Shown piece by piece: positions 48,313 through 60,655 of a stretch of 64,000 nt of DNA. Under the pieces are notes generated by a model. The model searched no databases, was not told the origin of the DNA, and worked only from the letters and a program-made list of their open reading frames with translations. Position 1 is the first letter of the stretch; the number at the start of each line of letters is the position of its first letter. The position numbers and the translations under genes are program-made. The DNA comes from Timema cristinae (taxonomy: Eukaryota > Arthropoda > Insecta > Phasmatodea > Timematidae). Where the stretch lies: the NCBI GenBank assembly GCA_039000515.1, contig JBCFYV010009882.1, positions 58,768,277 through 58,832,276 on the forward strand, read 5' to 3'.

Positions 48313-48556
48313 GCACCGCGTCTTAATTCCTGTTCAGGTTATACACATATGTACTAATTACGTTAATTATTTAGGGACGAGGAAGGTTGAATTCAAAGGA
48401 AATGTATCCGAATTCAATGGAGGGAGAGTGTAAAACCATTTTGGAAAAACCACACACAGTACACCCGGCCGCAATTTGAACCCCGATATCCCTGTCATAA
48501 GCAGTCCAGCCTAACACGAAAGTGACACCTTAGACCATGCGCTCACCGAAGAATCT
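48313..48556 (-). repeat. SINE A, near full length, minus strand
   Basis: Antisense tail agcaccgcgtcttaattcct, gggacgaggaaggttgaatt, tggagggagagtgtaaaacc, antisense box B cgcaatttgaaccccgatat and head side tagaccatgcgctcaccgaa. Confidence 0.87.
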
Positions 48557-48780
48557 CAATACGTAATTAAGTAGGGAAACAGTACTCATGTGTATGGGGT
48601 ATATATACCCAATTGATTCCGCCATTTGAAGTTTATGTTTATATTTCAGGCATGTTTTGTTTTTTTGGCAGATTAGAGAAACGCCTTTATGTGAGTAAAT
48701 TTAATTAGAAAACAATCGGCCACTTGGTGCCTTTTTTATTGTTGTCTTGATTTTCGGATTTAAGTATTGCTTATGTACTC

Positions 48781-48889
<109 letters not shown>

Positions 48890-49265
48890 AGTTGTTTGTC
48901 GGAGAATTGGCTAGCCGACAAAGTGGTCTCGGATCCTACCAACATTTTAAATAGAACATTTTATTACAGTGATGAACTCAAATACGCCGGGTATGTACGT
49001 GATCTAAAGAGCATTGTGTAGTGAGTGGCTATCGGTGGTTTTTAGAGGGAAACGAAGGAAGGGGGAGGGCCGGTTCGAGGATGAGGCATATATCTACGAT
49101 GTGCTAAAAGATGTTTGTAACAAACGAGAACAGTGGTGTTGATTGTGAGGCCATTACTCACAAACCAACTTTTATAATTGCATATGGATCTGGAAACCCT
49201 CCCGATATTAATCAAAATAATACAAAGAATTCTCTTAGATGGTTATATGTGTGTATATATATATA

Positions 49266-49520
49266 TAAACTAGCACCTCATCTTACTACTCGCTTGTGGT
49301 ATAATCCTATTTACTAATTACTTTAAACTTTTTGTGGATGAGGAAGGTTATATTTTAGAGGTAGTGTACCAGCATTTGCGTGGAAGGAAAGTAGAAAACA
49401 ATTTTGGAAAATCCACCCTCAGTTCACCCTACCGAGATTTGAATCTCGATCTCACCGTCATCGGCAGTTTAATCTATTGCTAGAGTTGCGCCTTAGACTA
49501 TGTGGCCACCGAAGCGAGTA
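49266..49520 (-). repeat. SINE A, near full length, minus strand
   Basis: Antisense tail agcacctcatcttactactc, ggatgaggaaggttatattt, cagcatttgcgtggaaggaa, antisense box B cgagatttgaatctcgatct and head ttagactatgtggccaccga. Confidence 0.87.
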
Positions 49521-49714
49521 GCAAATTGTTATTTACATAATTGGGCTCTAGTTCCGGTACTTTTTTTTGTATTAGTATGCTTAAATCATTTATTACTGTA
49601 TACTCTAGTGCCTTACATTGAATACACATTGAGCGTATACCATTAATAGCATTGTAGCTAATATTTGGTACCCACATCCAAGGAATGTAGTTTAAATGCC
49701 AAGTTCGTCTAGTC

Positions 49715-50185
49715 TGATTTTTTGGGGACAAGGAAGTTCAAGTTTGAACCCCAGGTGGGTGTAACGAGAGGAATTTTTCTTAAATGGTAGGTGACCTGGT
49801 GGTCTAGGGGTAAGGTGTCGGACTTCTGTGCTTGAGTCCGGGGTTCAATCCTCGGTCCCGGCACAGATTTATCTGATTACCAAACCCTTCCTTCACCTCT
49901 GACAAGACATCTTGTGAATGTGAGGAATGCCAGGTCTCCCCCGTTGTTCGGATTCCACGTTAAACTGTAGGTCCTCCATTTCATCTCACATTCACCCTAC
50001 CATTACACATTAGCGTAAGTGCGTATAACCCGAACGGGTAGTAAGACGCGGTGCTAATAATAATCTTAAATGGTTCCATAAGTTACTTTCCCTCCAAGCA
50101 ACTGTAAATACAATTCTTCTCATTTCTACCTTCCTCCTCCTTAGCCCATTAGTGTCACCATGTTGCTAGCCCATATGGTTGGTAA
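49715..50185 (+). repeat. SINE A split by a SINE B
   Basis: 5' part at 49715-49788 (aagtttgaaccccaggtggg then gtaacgaga) and 3' part at 50064-50185 (ggttccataagttactttcc, ctaccttcctcctccttagc, ccatatggttggtaatactc). The interruption falls in the conserved cttaaatggtt body. Confidence 0.82.
49789..50063 (+). repeat. SINE B inserted in SINE A, 11-bp TSD
   Basis: Head aggtgacctggtggtctagg, box B ggggttcaatcctcggtcc, body tccgg then tcacctctgacaagacatct, shared tail aacccgaacgggtagtaaga, short (AAT)n. The target duplication tcttaaatggt is present at 49778-49788 and 50064-50074. Confidence 0.93.
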
Positions 50186-50194
50186 TACTCGGTG

Positions 50195-50450
50195 AGCACT
50201 CACTTCTGGGGCCGGATGGTCTAACGCTCTACTCTAGTGTTAGACTAGACTGCCGATGACTGGGAGATCTAGGTTTGAATCTCGGTCTGGTGTACTAAGG
50301 GTGGTTTTTACAAAATAATTTTACACTCTCCCTCCACGCAAGTGTGGGTACACTTCCTCTAAATACAATCGCCCTCATCCCCCCAAAAAATCATTAGTTT
50401 AATTAGTAAATTGGCATATAGCCTGAACGGGAGTTAGACGCGGTGTTAAC
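50195..50450 (+). repeat. SINE A, near full length
   Basis: ccggatggtctaacgctcta, tagactgccgatgactggga, box B gatctaggtttgaatctcgg, ccctccacgcaagtgtgggt, tail tagcctgaacgggagttaga then cgcggtgtta. It follows the previous copy within about 10 bases. Confidence 0.87.
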
Positions 50451-50464
50451 AAACAACAAACTTA

Positions 50465-50665
50465 AGGTTGGATGTTTCGATCCTACTAGTTTCCCAAATA
50501 ACAACACCATCGACTGGCTCCGAAGCCCGCCCCAACGAATGACATTGCGTGAGTAGAACCAGGTAAACACGACTGCGCCCATACTGAGGCGCCACTTGGT
50601 GTGTACACACGCTAGCTTCACCGCCAGCCGGCCTCAATATCGCCCATTCACAGGCGCTATCTAAC
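50465..50665. other. GC-richer single-copy island
   Basis: Markedly less AT-rich than the surroundings (tcgactggctccgaagcccg, actgaggcgccacttggtgt, caccgccagccggcctcaat). Overlapping minus-strand open frames at 50403-50679 have no family match. It could be a conserved regulatory block or the remnant of a GC-rich element. Confidence 0.35.
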
Positions 50666-50669
50666 AACA

Positions 50670-52030
50670 ATACCAACAACTACACCTCTCATACCTTTTT
50701 ACGACTGGATTGCCAGGGTTTTATCATAGGCCTCCCTCTTCTTCTTTTCAAAATATATTACACATCAAATATAGGATTTGAGCCAGAAATGTTTGAACTA
50801 AGCAAAGAGTTCCATGAATGTAGGATCAAGCTTTGGGTGGTCGAGGGTAGGGTGAAGGGGAAGGGGTCTATAAAACATTCAAATTGAGCCTGATAAGAGG
50901 ACGCATCCTGTATTTGTTTTGTTTTTAGGAAGGAGGGGTGGTATGTGGTAGATGTGAGTTTCATTTCTGAGAAATAAGGGGCCAAGTCCAGACGACAACG
51001 GACCACTATGAGAATTTTACATAGTTTTCACTCTAAACACCGGCATATCAAGTACTTTTAGGAGTTCAAGAAATGTTTACCTTTGAAAGATTTTATTGTT
51101 ACAGATGTATATGCTGTATAAAACAGCTTTTTCTTGATCATAAAATATTTGTTTTGTGGATTTGTGTCCTTCTTGACATCTCGTCGTTGTAACATCATAA
51201 ATACTTGGTAAGCGTCGTTGTCGCTGTCAGGTAAATGTAATTACTTATGTTATCTTATAGTACAAGGATTCCATCATATTAACTTAAATCCCCCCCACCC
51301 CCCTCCTTCCCACGGTGTGATTTTCATATTCTTAAACTACTTGAATGCCTTGTCGAATGTTTCAATAGATTATTACCGCAAAAATTAAGTTGACGTTTTC
51401 TCAAAAACCGCTTAGAATAAGCTTTTTTTTTCCTGTAACGCATTTCCAACTATCAGTAATATATGAGTCGTAATAATATAAAACTACTAGATCTGTGTCT
51501 AGACTGATAGGTTTACCATTGTATTACTCAATTTGTTTTTATATCAATCACCATCTCTTAGAACCCGTTTGGTTACGAAATTTTGACGCTACCCAAGGGC
51601 GTAGAGTGCTCATTTTTCTAGGAGAGGTCCACTATAAAATTGACGTAATATGTCGATATTGTTTTCATATAACTATATATATTGGGGGTGGAGGGAAGAG
51701 GAGAGTATCTTTATAACTCAAGTATAATCTTACATTTAAGGGAAAAAATATTTTTACTCCTTTTTTAAGACCCACTAGTGCGTTTCATTCTGAAAAAAAA
51801 TCCCTTTGTTCTCCAATACCATGTGTATGAAATATTTAAATGTTTCACTTTGATGTGAATATTAAAACATAATATTTTGATAGTTACATGGAAAATGAAT
51901 CGTATAATTAGAAATATACCATACTATATTTAAGATGGAAAATGAATCGTATAATTAGAAATATATCATACTATATTTAAGTTTATATACATAGTTGTGG
52001 ACCCCCATTATGGGAGGCCACGACACCCTC
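50670..52030. other. AT-rich DNA with a 47-bp tandem duplication
   Basis: atggaaaatgaatcgtataa (51888) recurs at 51935 with the same following 25 bases, a recent tandem duplication. A G-rich patch gggggtggagggaagagg lies at 51682. Nothing else was recognised. Confidence 0.5.
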
Positions 52031-52039
52031 GATTCCCAA

Positions 52040-52250
52040 ATTTCTACACTACTAACGCTAATATAGTCGCCGTTAAGAAGGTAGAATTTAGATGAGACAT
52101 TCCCGTATTTGTGTATGAGAAGAGTGGTAAACCATTTAGGAACAACCACCTGGGCAGGACTCAAATCCCATCCTCCCGTTACAGTTGATCTGGTACAGTA
52201 CGATAGTGATGCATTATATTATTCGACCACTAATGTGGGTTTATTTCGAT
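52040..52250 (-). repeat. SINE A copy, minus strand
   Basis: aagaaggtagaatttagatg, agagtggtaaaccatttagg, aacaaccacctgggcaggac, tcaaatcccatcctcccgtt (antisense box B) and gtgatgcattatattattcg. The tail is lost. Confidence 0.7.
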
Positions 52251-52259
52251 TCGTAACCA

Positions 52260-53585
52260 AACAAATAATTAGATTAGGAAATAAATTCAAATTAAATAGG
52301 TCTTAGCTTTGACGCAATTATGACGAATTCTCATTTGCCTGTCTGGGGTTGGTATCATCCAGTGGGAAACTCATAGTGTCATCCCCGTAAACCTTCTCTT
52401 GTACCATACCATACAGAATACTTAGTAATGTTTTTAATATTAATGTTACTCGTAAATCTTAATTCCTGTTTATCATTGAATGTAATGAGTATACTACCGA
52501 CATAAACAACTTGCAAAATTAAAGTTACACCTTTAGATTAAATATCATACGAACAGCCTAGATATATTTATATAGTTTTATGGGGTCAAAGTAAAAATTA
52601 TTTAATAAAATAGTAGAATTCTAAGTGGAAACGTTTAATAACTCCATAAAGACTTATTCATTTTATAATTAAACTTTACCGTTACATTAGATACATTAGT
52701 GGATTAGGTTTGCGTGATCAACAATGGAACAAAATAATGAAGAAATTGTAGACAAATTCATATTGAAATATACCCACACATGAAATAATACCAAAAAATA
52801 AACAGAGACAAATACTCATGCACAAGTGCTTAGAGAACATCTTGACTAAATCAGAAACTTCCTTTAGGTCTTCAAAGTTGCAAGCTTGTAAATCACTTTG
52901 TCGAAAACAATGCCTTTCGCCAACTCACTTTAAAATTGATAAAATTGCAAAATTGGAAAGCCTTGATGTCCCATGATATATCAAAAATGTTATTTATAAA
53001 TTTCAGTTTTGAATGGCTCCTCTTTTATGGAACCACAGACACACAAATCGTCAGTGCACAATAAACAAAATTCCACAGTGGACCGCACTGACTTTATTAC
53101 TTTTGATCTCAATATAAAGATATTAACTCAAAGCTCGTGATATTTGTGGAACGAAATCACATGCATTAATGCTGAAACACTCCACTGAAGATCATAAAAT
53201 TATATTAAATGATATATATACTTTTACAGAATTATTGAGAAAGAGGAAAATCTCTGTTCACCAAAAGCATGACAATACATTTCAATTATTTTCAAAGTGC
53301 TCCATATAATATATATATATATAATACATAACTTACTTAACGAAGGCAACAGCACTTCTAGACTAACCCATGCGATTGTTAGTGTTATTGTAATTTTGTG
53401 ATAATTACAGCTCTGACCGGTGCGCATGCGCATAAAAATGTTCAAAAACTAGATTGGCATAGAGTTTTAGCCTTGTACGTATATTAATACAGAACATGTA
53501 TGCTGAACTTACAAAAAATGAGTTTTGTTGTTATTACTAACTAAAAGGGTTTATATTTTTTAAATAATAAATTTCTTCTAAAACA
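52260..53585. other. AT-rich DNA downstream of the Helitron coding relic
   Basis: The plus strand at 52840-53180 reads for a while in one frame (SSKLQACKSLCRKQCLSP and similar) with stops. I do not recognise it. It could be the rest of the Helitron or another decayed element. No Helitron 3' hairpin was identified with confidence. A short (AT)n lies at 53309-53322. Confidence 0.35.
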
Positions 53586-53587
53586 CT

Positions 53588-53614
53588 ACGTATCACTACG
53601 TATCACTACGTATC
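53588..53614. repeat. Triplicated tcactacgta within the Helitron relic
   Basis: Three near-tandem copies of the 10-mer cactacgtat occur at 53584-53614. They fall at the position of the helicase DFRQ-equivalent block and may be a slippage product. Confidence 0.75.
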
Positions 53615-56600
53615 AATAATACTTTTCCGCTGAATTGGATGAGTTTTCTATCATTACTTGCTAAATCGCGAAACCATTGATCACTAATATAAACTGCAGT
53701 AATTTTAGTCATCCATTCAATAATATGATAGCTTGCGCAGTGTCAGGTTTGAGGGCATAGACAGAGTTCTCATACAATGGAATTGGCAACTTAAACATGT
53801 ATTGAATAGTACGACCATCATCAACCATTCCGGTGTATGCAACAATAAGACAGTATAATCCTTCTGAGCGAACTTTTCCCATTTTTGTTCCTTGGGCATA
53901 TTTTTTTCCAAGGCTATCAGGTCTATATAACTTTTGTTTCCATATATTAAGATATCTAGTACGACTTCAAATACTTTGTTAATCACATAACGCTGTTCTT
54001 AATTTGATTGATCGTACAACTCATGATGTTGATTGTCATTATTCAAAGCATCTTCATCAATTTGAATACTTTGCAATAGTATGATAATTTGTGCTGGCAA
54101 CCCTTTTGCCTCACGTAATGTGTTGTAAATAAGTAAAATGTTTCCAATGTCCAAAAATTATCTAATTCTCAACTTAGGCAACAGTCAATTCTCTTGGGTA
54201 TTCTTTAGAGATAAACTCCTTCAATTAGTCCCATATTGCTCTTGCCTTAGTTGGAAAATAGACTCCAGAGGTAAACACAAACAATTACCTTAATTGTCGC
54301 GATCATTAGTGGCAATTTCCTATTTCAATGTGTTCAGCTGTTAATATTCGTTTGTTGCAGTAACTAGTGAATTTCCAGCTAGGTACTTGGAAATTTAAGT
54401 ATTGTCCTTCGAATTTGTAATAATCTTCGAGTGACTTTGGGACACGTACGTGAATTAGAATAGTTTAAAGTCAAATATTTTAATATTATTTTGTTATCCT
54501 TTAATTTGGGAAATCTTCTACTCCGTGCCTTTCTGACGTGGAGCCCGTGATCTAGTATTTTCTTTCCAAACAAAATGTAGTGGAAGTTCTGTGTAAGGTA
54601 ATCCGTTCGCATTGGTCTGCCACTGGTGGCGTCAAAACCAAATTGTAACTATGTGTTTTGCGCTTTATTACCTTCTTGAAATATCCCTGTTAGTTGACTT
54701 GGTAGATGGCAATCCAGACACATTATACTATGTGACTGTAAATGCATTTCATGTATGAGAATTCTCCATGCATCTTCAATTCTAATCAACTCATATAGAA
54801 ACTAAAAAAACAACTAATAGCACTTTAATTGACCTCAATGTTAAAGATGTTTGTAATAACCAAAATGCAACAATCATAGACTTGGTAAATTTATCGAAAC
54901 CAATAATTGAAGCTTTTTACTGTTGTGTAGATTTCAACCTTAGTGTACACATTTTTCCTTTGAATAATATATCTGTCGTATTGAACCACGAGCGTATTGA
55001 CAGACATGTGATCATGAACTTCAGCGGTTAAGTCATTTTATCGATGCGGGTATACAGGATATTCATTCTTGTTTGCAGCTGTTCTTTCAGAAAACACTTT
55101 TGGAAAAGAATTGGAACATTTAACACTTCACATGCAAGGCAATTTGAGGTTTAGCGAGCCTCTTCTTTCATGTATTATGTAATTTGTGACAATGGCGAAT
55201 ACAATTGTATCTGTTTGTGGATTGGGTAAATTGCTGACACTCCTCGATATATTTAGTGAAATTCGCGTATTTTTCTTTCTTATTTAAGTGTAATGGATAT
55301 GTGGCAATGTGTAAGTCCTCTTTTTTGAAATTCTATTGTATTAATCAGGGTGGATATTTGATTTAATTTCAGACAATGGTGGATTACATGTAAGCGTCAT
55401 GAAAAGGTTAGGTTTGTCGAATTGCCGAACGAAAGTCAGAGTGATGTTTTGATGCATGTTTCGAAGATTTACTCCCAATGACTATGGGATGATTACCATC
55501 TTCCCACCACGTTGATTAATTTCAGTGGCTCTAGTGCTAATGAAGCCTATAAGATTAAGATATTGATCTCAACGCAGCTTTGTCTGTTCTCTCTGTAGGA
55601 TGTCAAGGCATGTACCTTCAATCTGCAAGTTCATGGTCAGCAACATGATGCATGGTGCTATGTCAGCTCACATCTGCATTTTGAAATAGCAGAGGATAGG
55701 TGAATGGATCAAGGCTTAAGTGAAGTATTTAAATACGACGAATATCTTAATTGCGTTGATAAACAATTCTATTTCATTCTCCCGGTGGTTATCCTTCATC
55801 AGCTTTGAATATAGTGGCTATATCAGATGATGTGACGTCGTCATATCTTCTTTGATTTGGTTTGCCTTGGTAAGTTATGTACATTAGGTGGTGGATGGGG
55901 GAGTTTAGCTAGTTTTCCTTGGTCAACTACTGTTTGATATTCAGCTTGTGTTAGCTCATGCATTTTGCGAAATGAAAGAACATGAGCGTTGACGTTTTTT
56001 ATGTACTGCACGAACTCACGCTTTAATTGTGGATTACACTTTGTGGCAGTGATCGGTGGTTGTATCTACGTCGTAAATTTACACTTGAGCGTATGTTGGA
56101 GTACCAGACCAGTCACGTGAAGAGGTCTAATAACATGGCGTATGCTATCATGGATTTTGTATACGTTTGGGCCACCAGCCGTTTGTTATTCAATTTTAGC
56201 ATAGATACTAACCATTGCTAATGCGCTGTTGAACGAACGTATATTAATTGCCATATATTTATTATTTTGTGCTTCCTGTCTAGTTAAGAGCTGCTCTAAA
56301 CATGGAGATTCTTCATATGGTGTTAAAGCATCTTTGCCAACATGACAGAAGCCAATGTATTTTAGTGGTATTTTATATTTTTTCACATTGATAATACAGA
56401 ATTTAAGTATTTGCAAATATGGCAAGGTTTCATATTTGATGGAATAACTTTATCAAGTTGTTGCAAGGTGAGAGGTTACTCGTTTTCTTCTGCCATATTG
56501 TCTACTTGTATTAGCTCTTCTTCCACATTATTATCGGGTCGTTGTGGCACACGATTTATTTATTTCAATGTCATTTTCACGTCACCGTTGACCTATGATG

Positions 56601-56645
56601 CTTCGCCCACCACGACGTACACGAGGTTTGAATTTATTATATAGT
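53590..56645 (-). pseudogene. Helitron Rep/helicase pseudogene
   Basis: Reading the minus strand from 56640 downward, conserved Helitron blocks appear in the correct order, broken by many stops and frame changes. First is the zinc-finger and N-terminal region with IRSFNSALAMVSIYAKIE (about 56200-56260) and VYKIHDSICHVI. Next come VTSSDIATIFKADEG and LDPFTYPLLFQ (about 55660-55840), then the Rep-side block RNMHQNITLTFVRQFDKPNL and FMTLTCNPPLSEIK (about 55360-55480). These are followed by VYTKVEIYTTVKSFNYW (about 54900-54960), FGKKILDHGL with LKDNKIILKYLTLNYSN, and FPTKARAIWD. Helicase pieces are EQRYVINKVFEVVLDI, DDGRTIQYMFKLPIPLYENS (about 53770-53830) and FRDLASNDRK with QFSGKVLL (about 53620-53670). 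The helicase stops after the block corresponding to GGDFRQ. It is degenerate along its whole length, so this is an old, dead autonomous-type copy. Confidence 0.9.
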
Positions 56646-56869
56646 AGATTAATAAATTAATTAAATAATAAGTATGTATTACAATCAAAGGAAGAATTTA
56701 ATAGTTAAATTATGTAACTAATATGTTGAGAAGCGATACGTTAGTGATAAACGGCAATCTATATTAATAAAACGAGTTTTCCTATCATGAGCGTTGCACG
56801 ATATTTGCAGCACATTAAAGTCCAGAATTTTAAAAATTAATAGCCCCCTGTGCACGAATATGTGTATCT
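56646..56869. other. AT-rich spacer upstream of Helitron coding region
   Basis: Expected to contain the 5' non-coding end of the Helitron on the minus strand. A TC terminus cannot be fixed without other copies. Confidence 0.3.
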
Positions 56870-56899
56870 GAAAGCCGGAATTTTAAATTTCGATTCGAT

Positions 56900-57240
56900 A
56901 TATTTTTTACCCCTTTCACCCTTTTTTGCTACTTGCCATTTTTGCCCTTTTGGCTCTTTGCCCTATTTATTCCTTTTGATCCTAATACCATTTATATACT
57001 TATTATATTTATTTTTTATTCTTTTTGCCCCGTTTACTATTACTGTCCAATGTGCCTCTTATGACAATTTTCCACTTTTGGGCCTATTTTTCTTTATTGT
57101 CCTTTTTGCCCTTATTACTATTTTTAATCTATTTTACCATTTTAACCTTATACTTACATTTTTTAATGTTTTGAATCACATATATTTTTTTTACATTTTT
57201 GCCCTTTTGCTACTTTTTACACCATTTTAAATATCCTCTT
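56900..57240. repeat. Pyrimidine-rich degenerate repeat (TTTTGCCC-like)
   Basis: Words such as cccttttggctctttgccct and ctttttgcccttatt recur irregularly. The plus-strand open frame at 56850-57230 is a Phe/Leu-rich by-product of this composition. Confidence 0.8.
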
Positions 57241-57294
57241 TTATCCACTAGCCCTAAAACATTTCTTCCTGTATAAGCCAGGTATTTAATATTA

Positions 57295-57655
57295 AAGGGT
57301 GTAAGAAATTCAAAAGGGGGAAATAGGGTAAAAAGTGAATCTAATTACATTAAAAGAGATTAAAAAAGGTAAATAGAAAGTGTAAAGAAGATCAAAAGGA
57401 TTAATACGGTAAAAAGGGCAAAAGGGCAAAATTTCAAAAAGGGCAAAAAGAGCAAAGAAGGTCAATAAGGGTAGAAAGGTTATAAAGAGCAAGAGTAAAT
57501 TTAGTCAAAATAAAAGGGTGTAAGGGATAAAAGGGTTTTACTATATAAAAATTTTAAGAGGGTATAAGGGCAAAAATGGTAAAATGGGCTAAAAGGTGTA
57601 TAAAGGTTTTTTTGGGTAAAGAATGGGTAAACAGGCTTAAAGGTGTAAACAGGGT
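57295..57655. repeat. Purine-rich degenerate repeat, inverse of the preceding tract
   Basis: Words such as aaaaagggcaaaagggcaaa and gggcaaaaagagcaaagaag are the reverse complement of the 56900-57240 motif, so the two tracts form a long imperfect inverted pair about its centre near 57270. A minus-strand frame at 57310-57492 is composition-driven. Confidence 0.8.
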
Positions 57656-57695
57656 ACTGTCACAAAGATCGTAATTATTTCACAAACAATTTTCA

Positions 57696-57970
<275 letters not shown>

Positions 57971-57981
57971 ATTAACTACTA

Positions 57982-59495
57982 CAAGATTTTGAATTTTTAA
58001 CGGATACTCATACCTTGTATTAAGCTTATACAGCTAGTTTGCTTCCCTATCAAAAATAAAGTTATAAACTGATTTAGTTAATTTGGAAATGGTTCCATGG
58101 GAAATATGTACAAATAGAAAAAAAATTATACATTTCCTATTAAGGCTACTCAGTGTGTCTACTGTTCTAAAGAGATTAAGACAAAATTTAATTCAATTAG
58201 CCAATTTTGTTGTTGTTGTATTACTCTCATAATATAAAACACGCAATCTTTTCAGAACTAAGCTCTCATATTTGCTTTGAATATTTTAAGTGCGTTATTT
58301 TAAAGTTACAAGCTTTTCGAAGATACCTGATGACAATGTTTAGTGAAAATCATTCCGTTTTAGTATGGTTTGTAATTTTTAGTATAAATGTGTGTTGTAG
58401 TTTTTGAGTTGCAGATCATATCTACTATTGTTAACCAATATTCTGTTTTAATGTATCGTACTCTATAACCCCTCCCCTGAATGTTAAAATAAACTAATGA
58501 AATATACAACCATTATCTAAGATAAATTAACCAACTTTGTCTAGGAATTGCATCGGGCATGGTTTGAAATTATCTAGTTAACACCAATTTTAACCTGTGG
58601 ATTGTGCAGCCCAGCTTTTATGTAGAATAAAACTATTAGAATCATATTGAAGGGTGATGCGAACAGGGGGATTGTAATTGCTGTCACTGGCAGGAAACGG
58701 AAGTTATCTTTTTTATATATATTATAAAAATAATCAGCGGCATTTCTTATCATACCATTTTTATGAATGGTATTATATTGAACTATTTTTGTTATTGTTA
58801 TATCGGTATATTTTCTATACATTATTTATGTCAATGCCTGTGGGTTGAACTTCATGCATCGCTGATGAAAGACACAAACTCTGGGGCAGAGCATTCTATC
58901 GGAACTATTAATCGCTAAGGAATGTTTTCAAATATTTTGAGAGCCACAGTACGGTATGTCATTTCAATTGAAATAATGTGTTTGGTGAATAAAATTCACT
59001 GAGCTATTTCTAATTAACAGCCCACCTCCTACTTTCAAACGTTCAGCTGTTAGAATCAGGTAATAAATTGTGGAGGCCATTTGTTGAATCAACATTTTAG
59101 TGTAGTGTCAATTTTTACGTTCATTTTGTAGTTGTAATTTATCCCAACCTTTATTAGACTTGCCACTTTTAGAAAATTAAGTAACGTTTGTTCAATTTTC
59201 ATTTACTTAATTGTATTCAAGAAAGAAAACTACTAACTAAATAAATGTTTCTGTATTTAAAGATTAGATATCTCACTGACAAACGCAATCACATAGTGAA
59301 TTATATATACACTTTATCGGGTATTTACAGAACATCCTAGAATATTTTAGTTTAGTTTATACTTTACTAGAAACCAACCAAAAAAATCTATAGATTCAAA
59401 CAGTGGCTGTTTAAACATTATTCTTACGATTTAAATGTCAGAAAACATTATCTTCAGCTATAGACTGAAAGTGTTAAATTGTCTGTAAATATGAA
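57982..59495. other. AT-rich DNA, nothing recognised
   Basis: Short open frames at 58207-58407 (+) and 58574-58822 (-) carry no motif. No repeat matches were seen. Confidence 0.4.
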
Positions 59496-59511
59496 ATATG
59501 AATTGCTTAAA

Positions 59512-59699
<188 letters not shown>

Positions 59700-59794
59700 G
59701 AATTGCTTAAAGATAAGAAATTAAAAATAATAAAGTATTGGAATAGTTTTCAATAATAATAATTATAATGACGTTCCTAAGCTATATCAATCTT

Positions 59795-60092
59795 TAGCTC
59801 AGTCTGCGGGGAAAAAAATAGCGTTTTGAAGTGGACGCCCGAATTTTCTTATCGTATATCTTTTTCGTGGAGGCGCTTTCCATGTCCCAATGAGATGAGG
59901 ACATGAATTTAGTGAATATGATAGGGTGAAGCCAATGAAGATCTTAACCTAATTTAAGCCTAATTATCAAACCCTGGCTACCTTGGGAATTTTTCCCATT
60001 CGAGAAAAATCCACCGTTTACTGCCGGGAATCTAACCCAGTACCTCTAGACTAGGAGCCTAACCCTCTGACCACTATACCACGAGTTCGGTT
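59795..60092 (-). repeat. SINE family D, minus strand
   Basis: On the minus strand: head actcgtggtatagtggtcag (box A), ggtactgggttagattcccg (box B), then a body with aatgggaaaaattcccaagg, gataattaggcttaaattag and ctcatctcattgggacatgg, ending at ctgagctaaagattga. A tRNA-derived SINE with its own body and no A/B tail; only copy in the window. Confidence 0.7.
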
Positions 60093-60094
60093 AT

Positions 60095-60655
60095 AGTTTG
60101 CAATGAAGGTGTGTTTTCTAGCTAAGCCAATAATATGAAGACATTTGTATTTTTCATTTATTTCCACTTTTTGTGATTTAAATATTTTCTTTGAACTTTC
60201 ACTAAACTTAACATTATTTACAAACTCTTGATAAGCACCTATCTCAAATGCATTATAAAGTTATAATTTATTTAACTCTAACCTTAATTATTTTTTTAAA
60301 TTGATGTTTCTAATAACAGAAGTTTTTATCATGTGCAACATTTTAAGACCATATTAAAACTAGCTTACTAGACATATCCTTTTGTATAAATATGTATATC
60401 ATAATATAAATAGCATGTATTATATTCATATTATAAATTGCATGTATTATATTCATATTATAAATTGCATACTATATATATGTGAAACTAAACTTTACAA
60501 AAATATTAATGAGGTAGGCCCCTATAATATTTTGTCTCAATTAAAAGGAGACTATTTTGTGAAAGGGCCATCTGTTATGTTTATAGGATACCCCTACTCT
60601 CTAATAACTTCGTTTTGTAAGATATATTTTGGTAAAATAAACTATTTATTACCCA
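60095..60655. other. AT-rich DNA with a 28-bp duplication
   Basis: gcatgtattatattcatatt occurs at 60413 and again 28 bases later, giving a small tandem duplication. Otherwise featureless. Confidence 0.5.

Noticed and set aside
52840..53180. Possible coding relic on the plus strand
   Set aside because: Some protein-like composition but several stops and no family that I can name; not enough for a gene call.
56850..57492. Phe/Leu-rich frames suggesting membrane proteins
   Set aside because: Arise from the TTTTGCCC-like and complementary low-complexity tracts.
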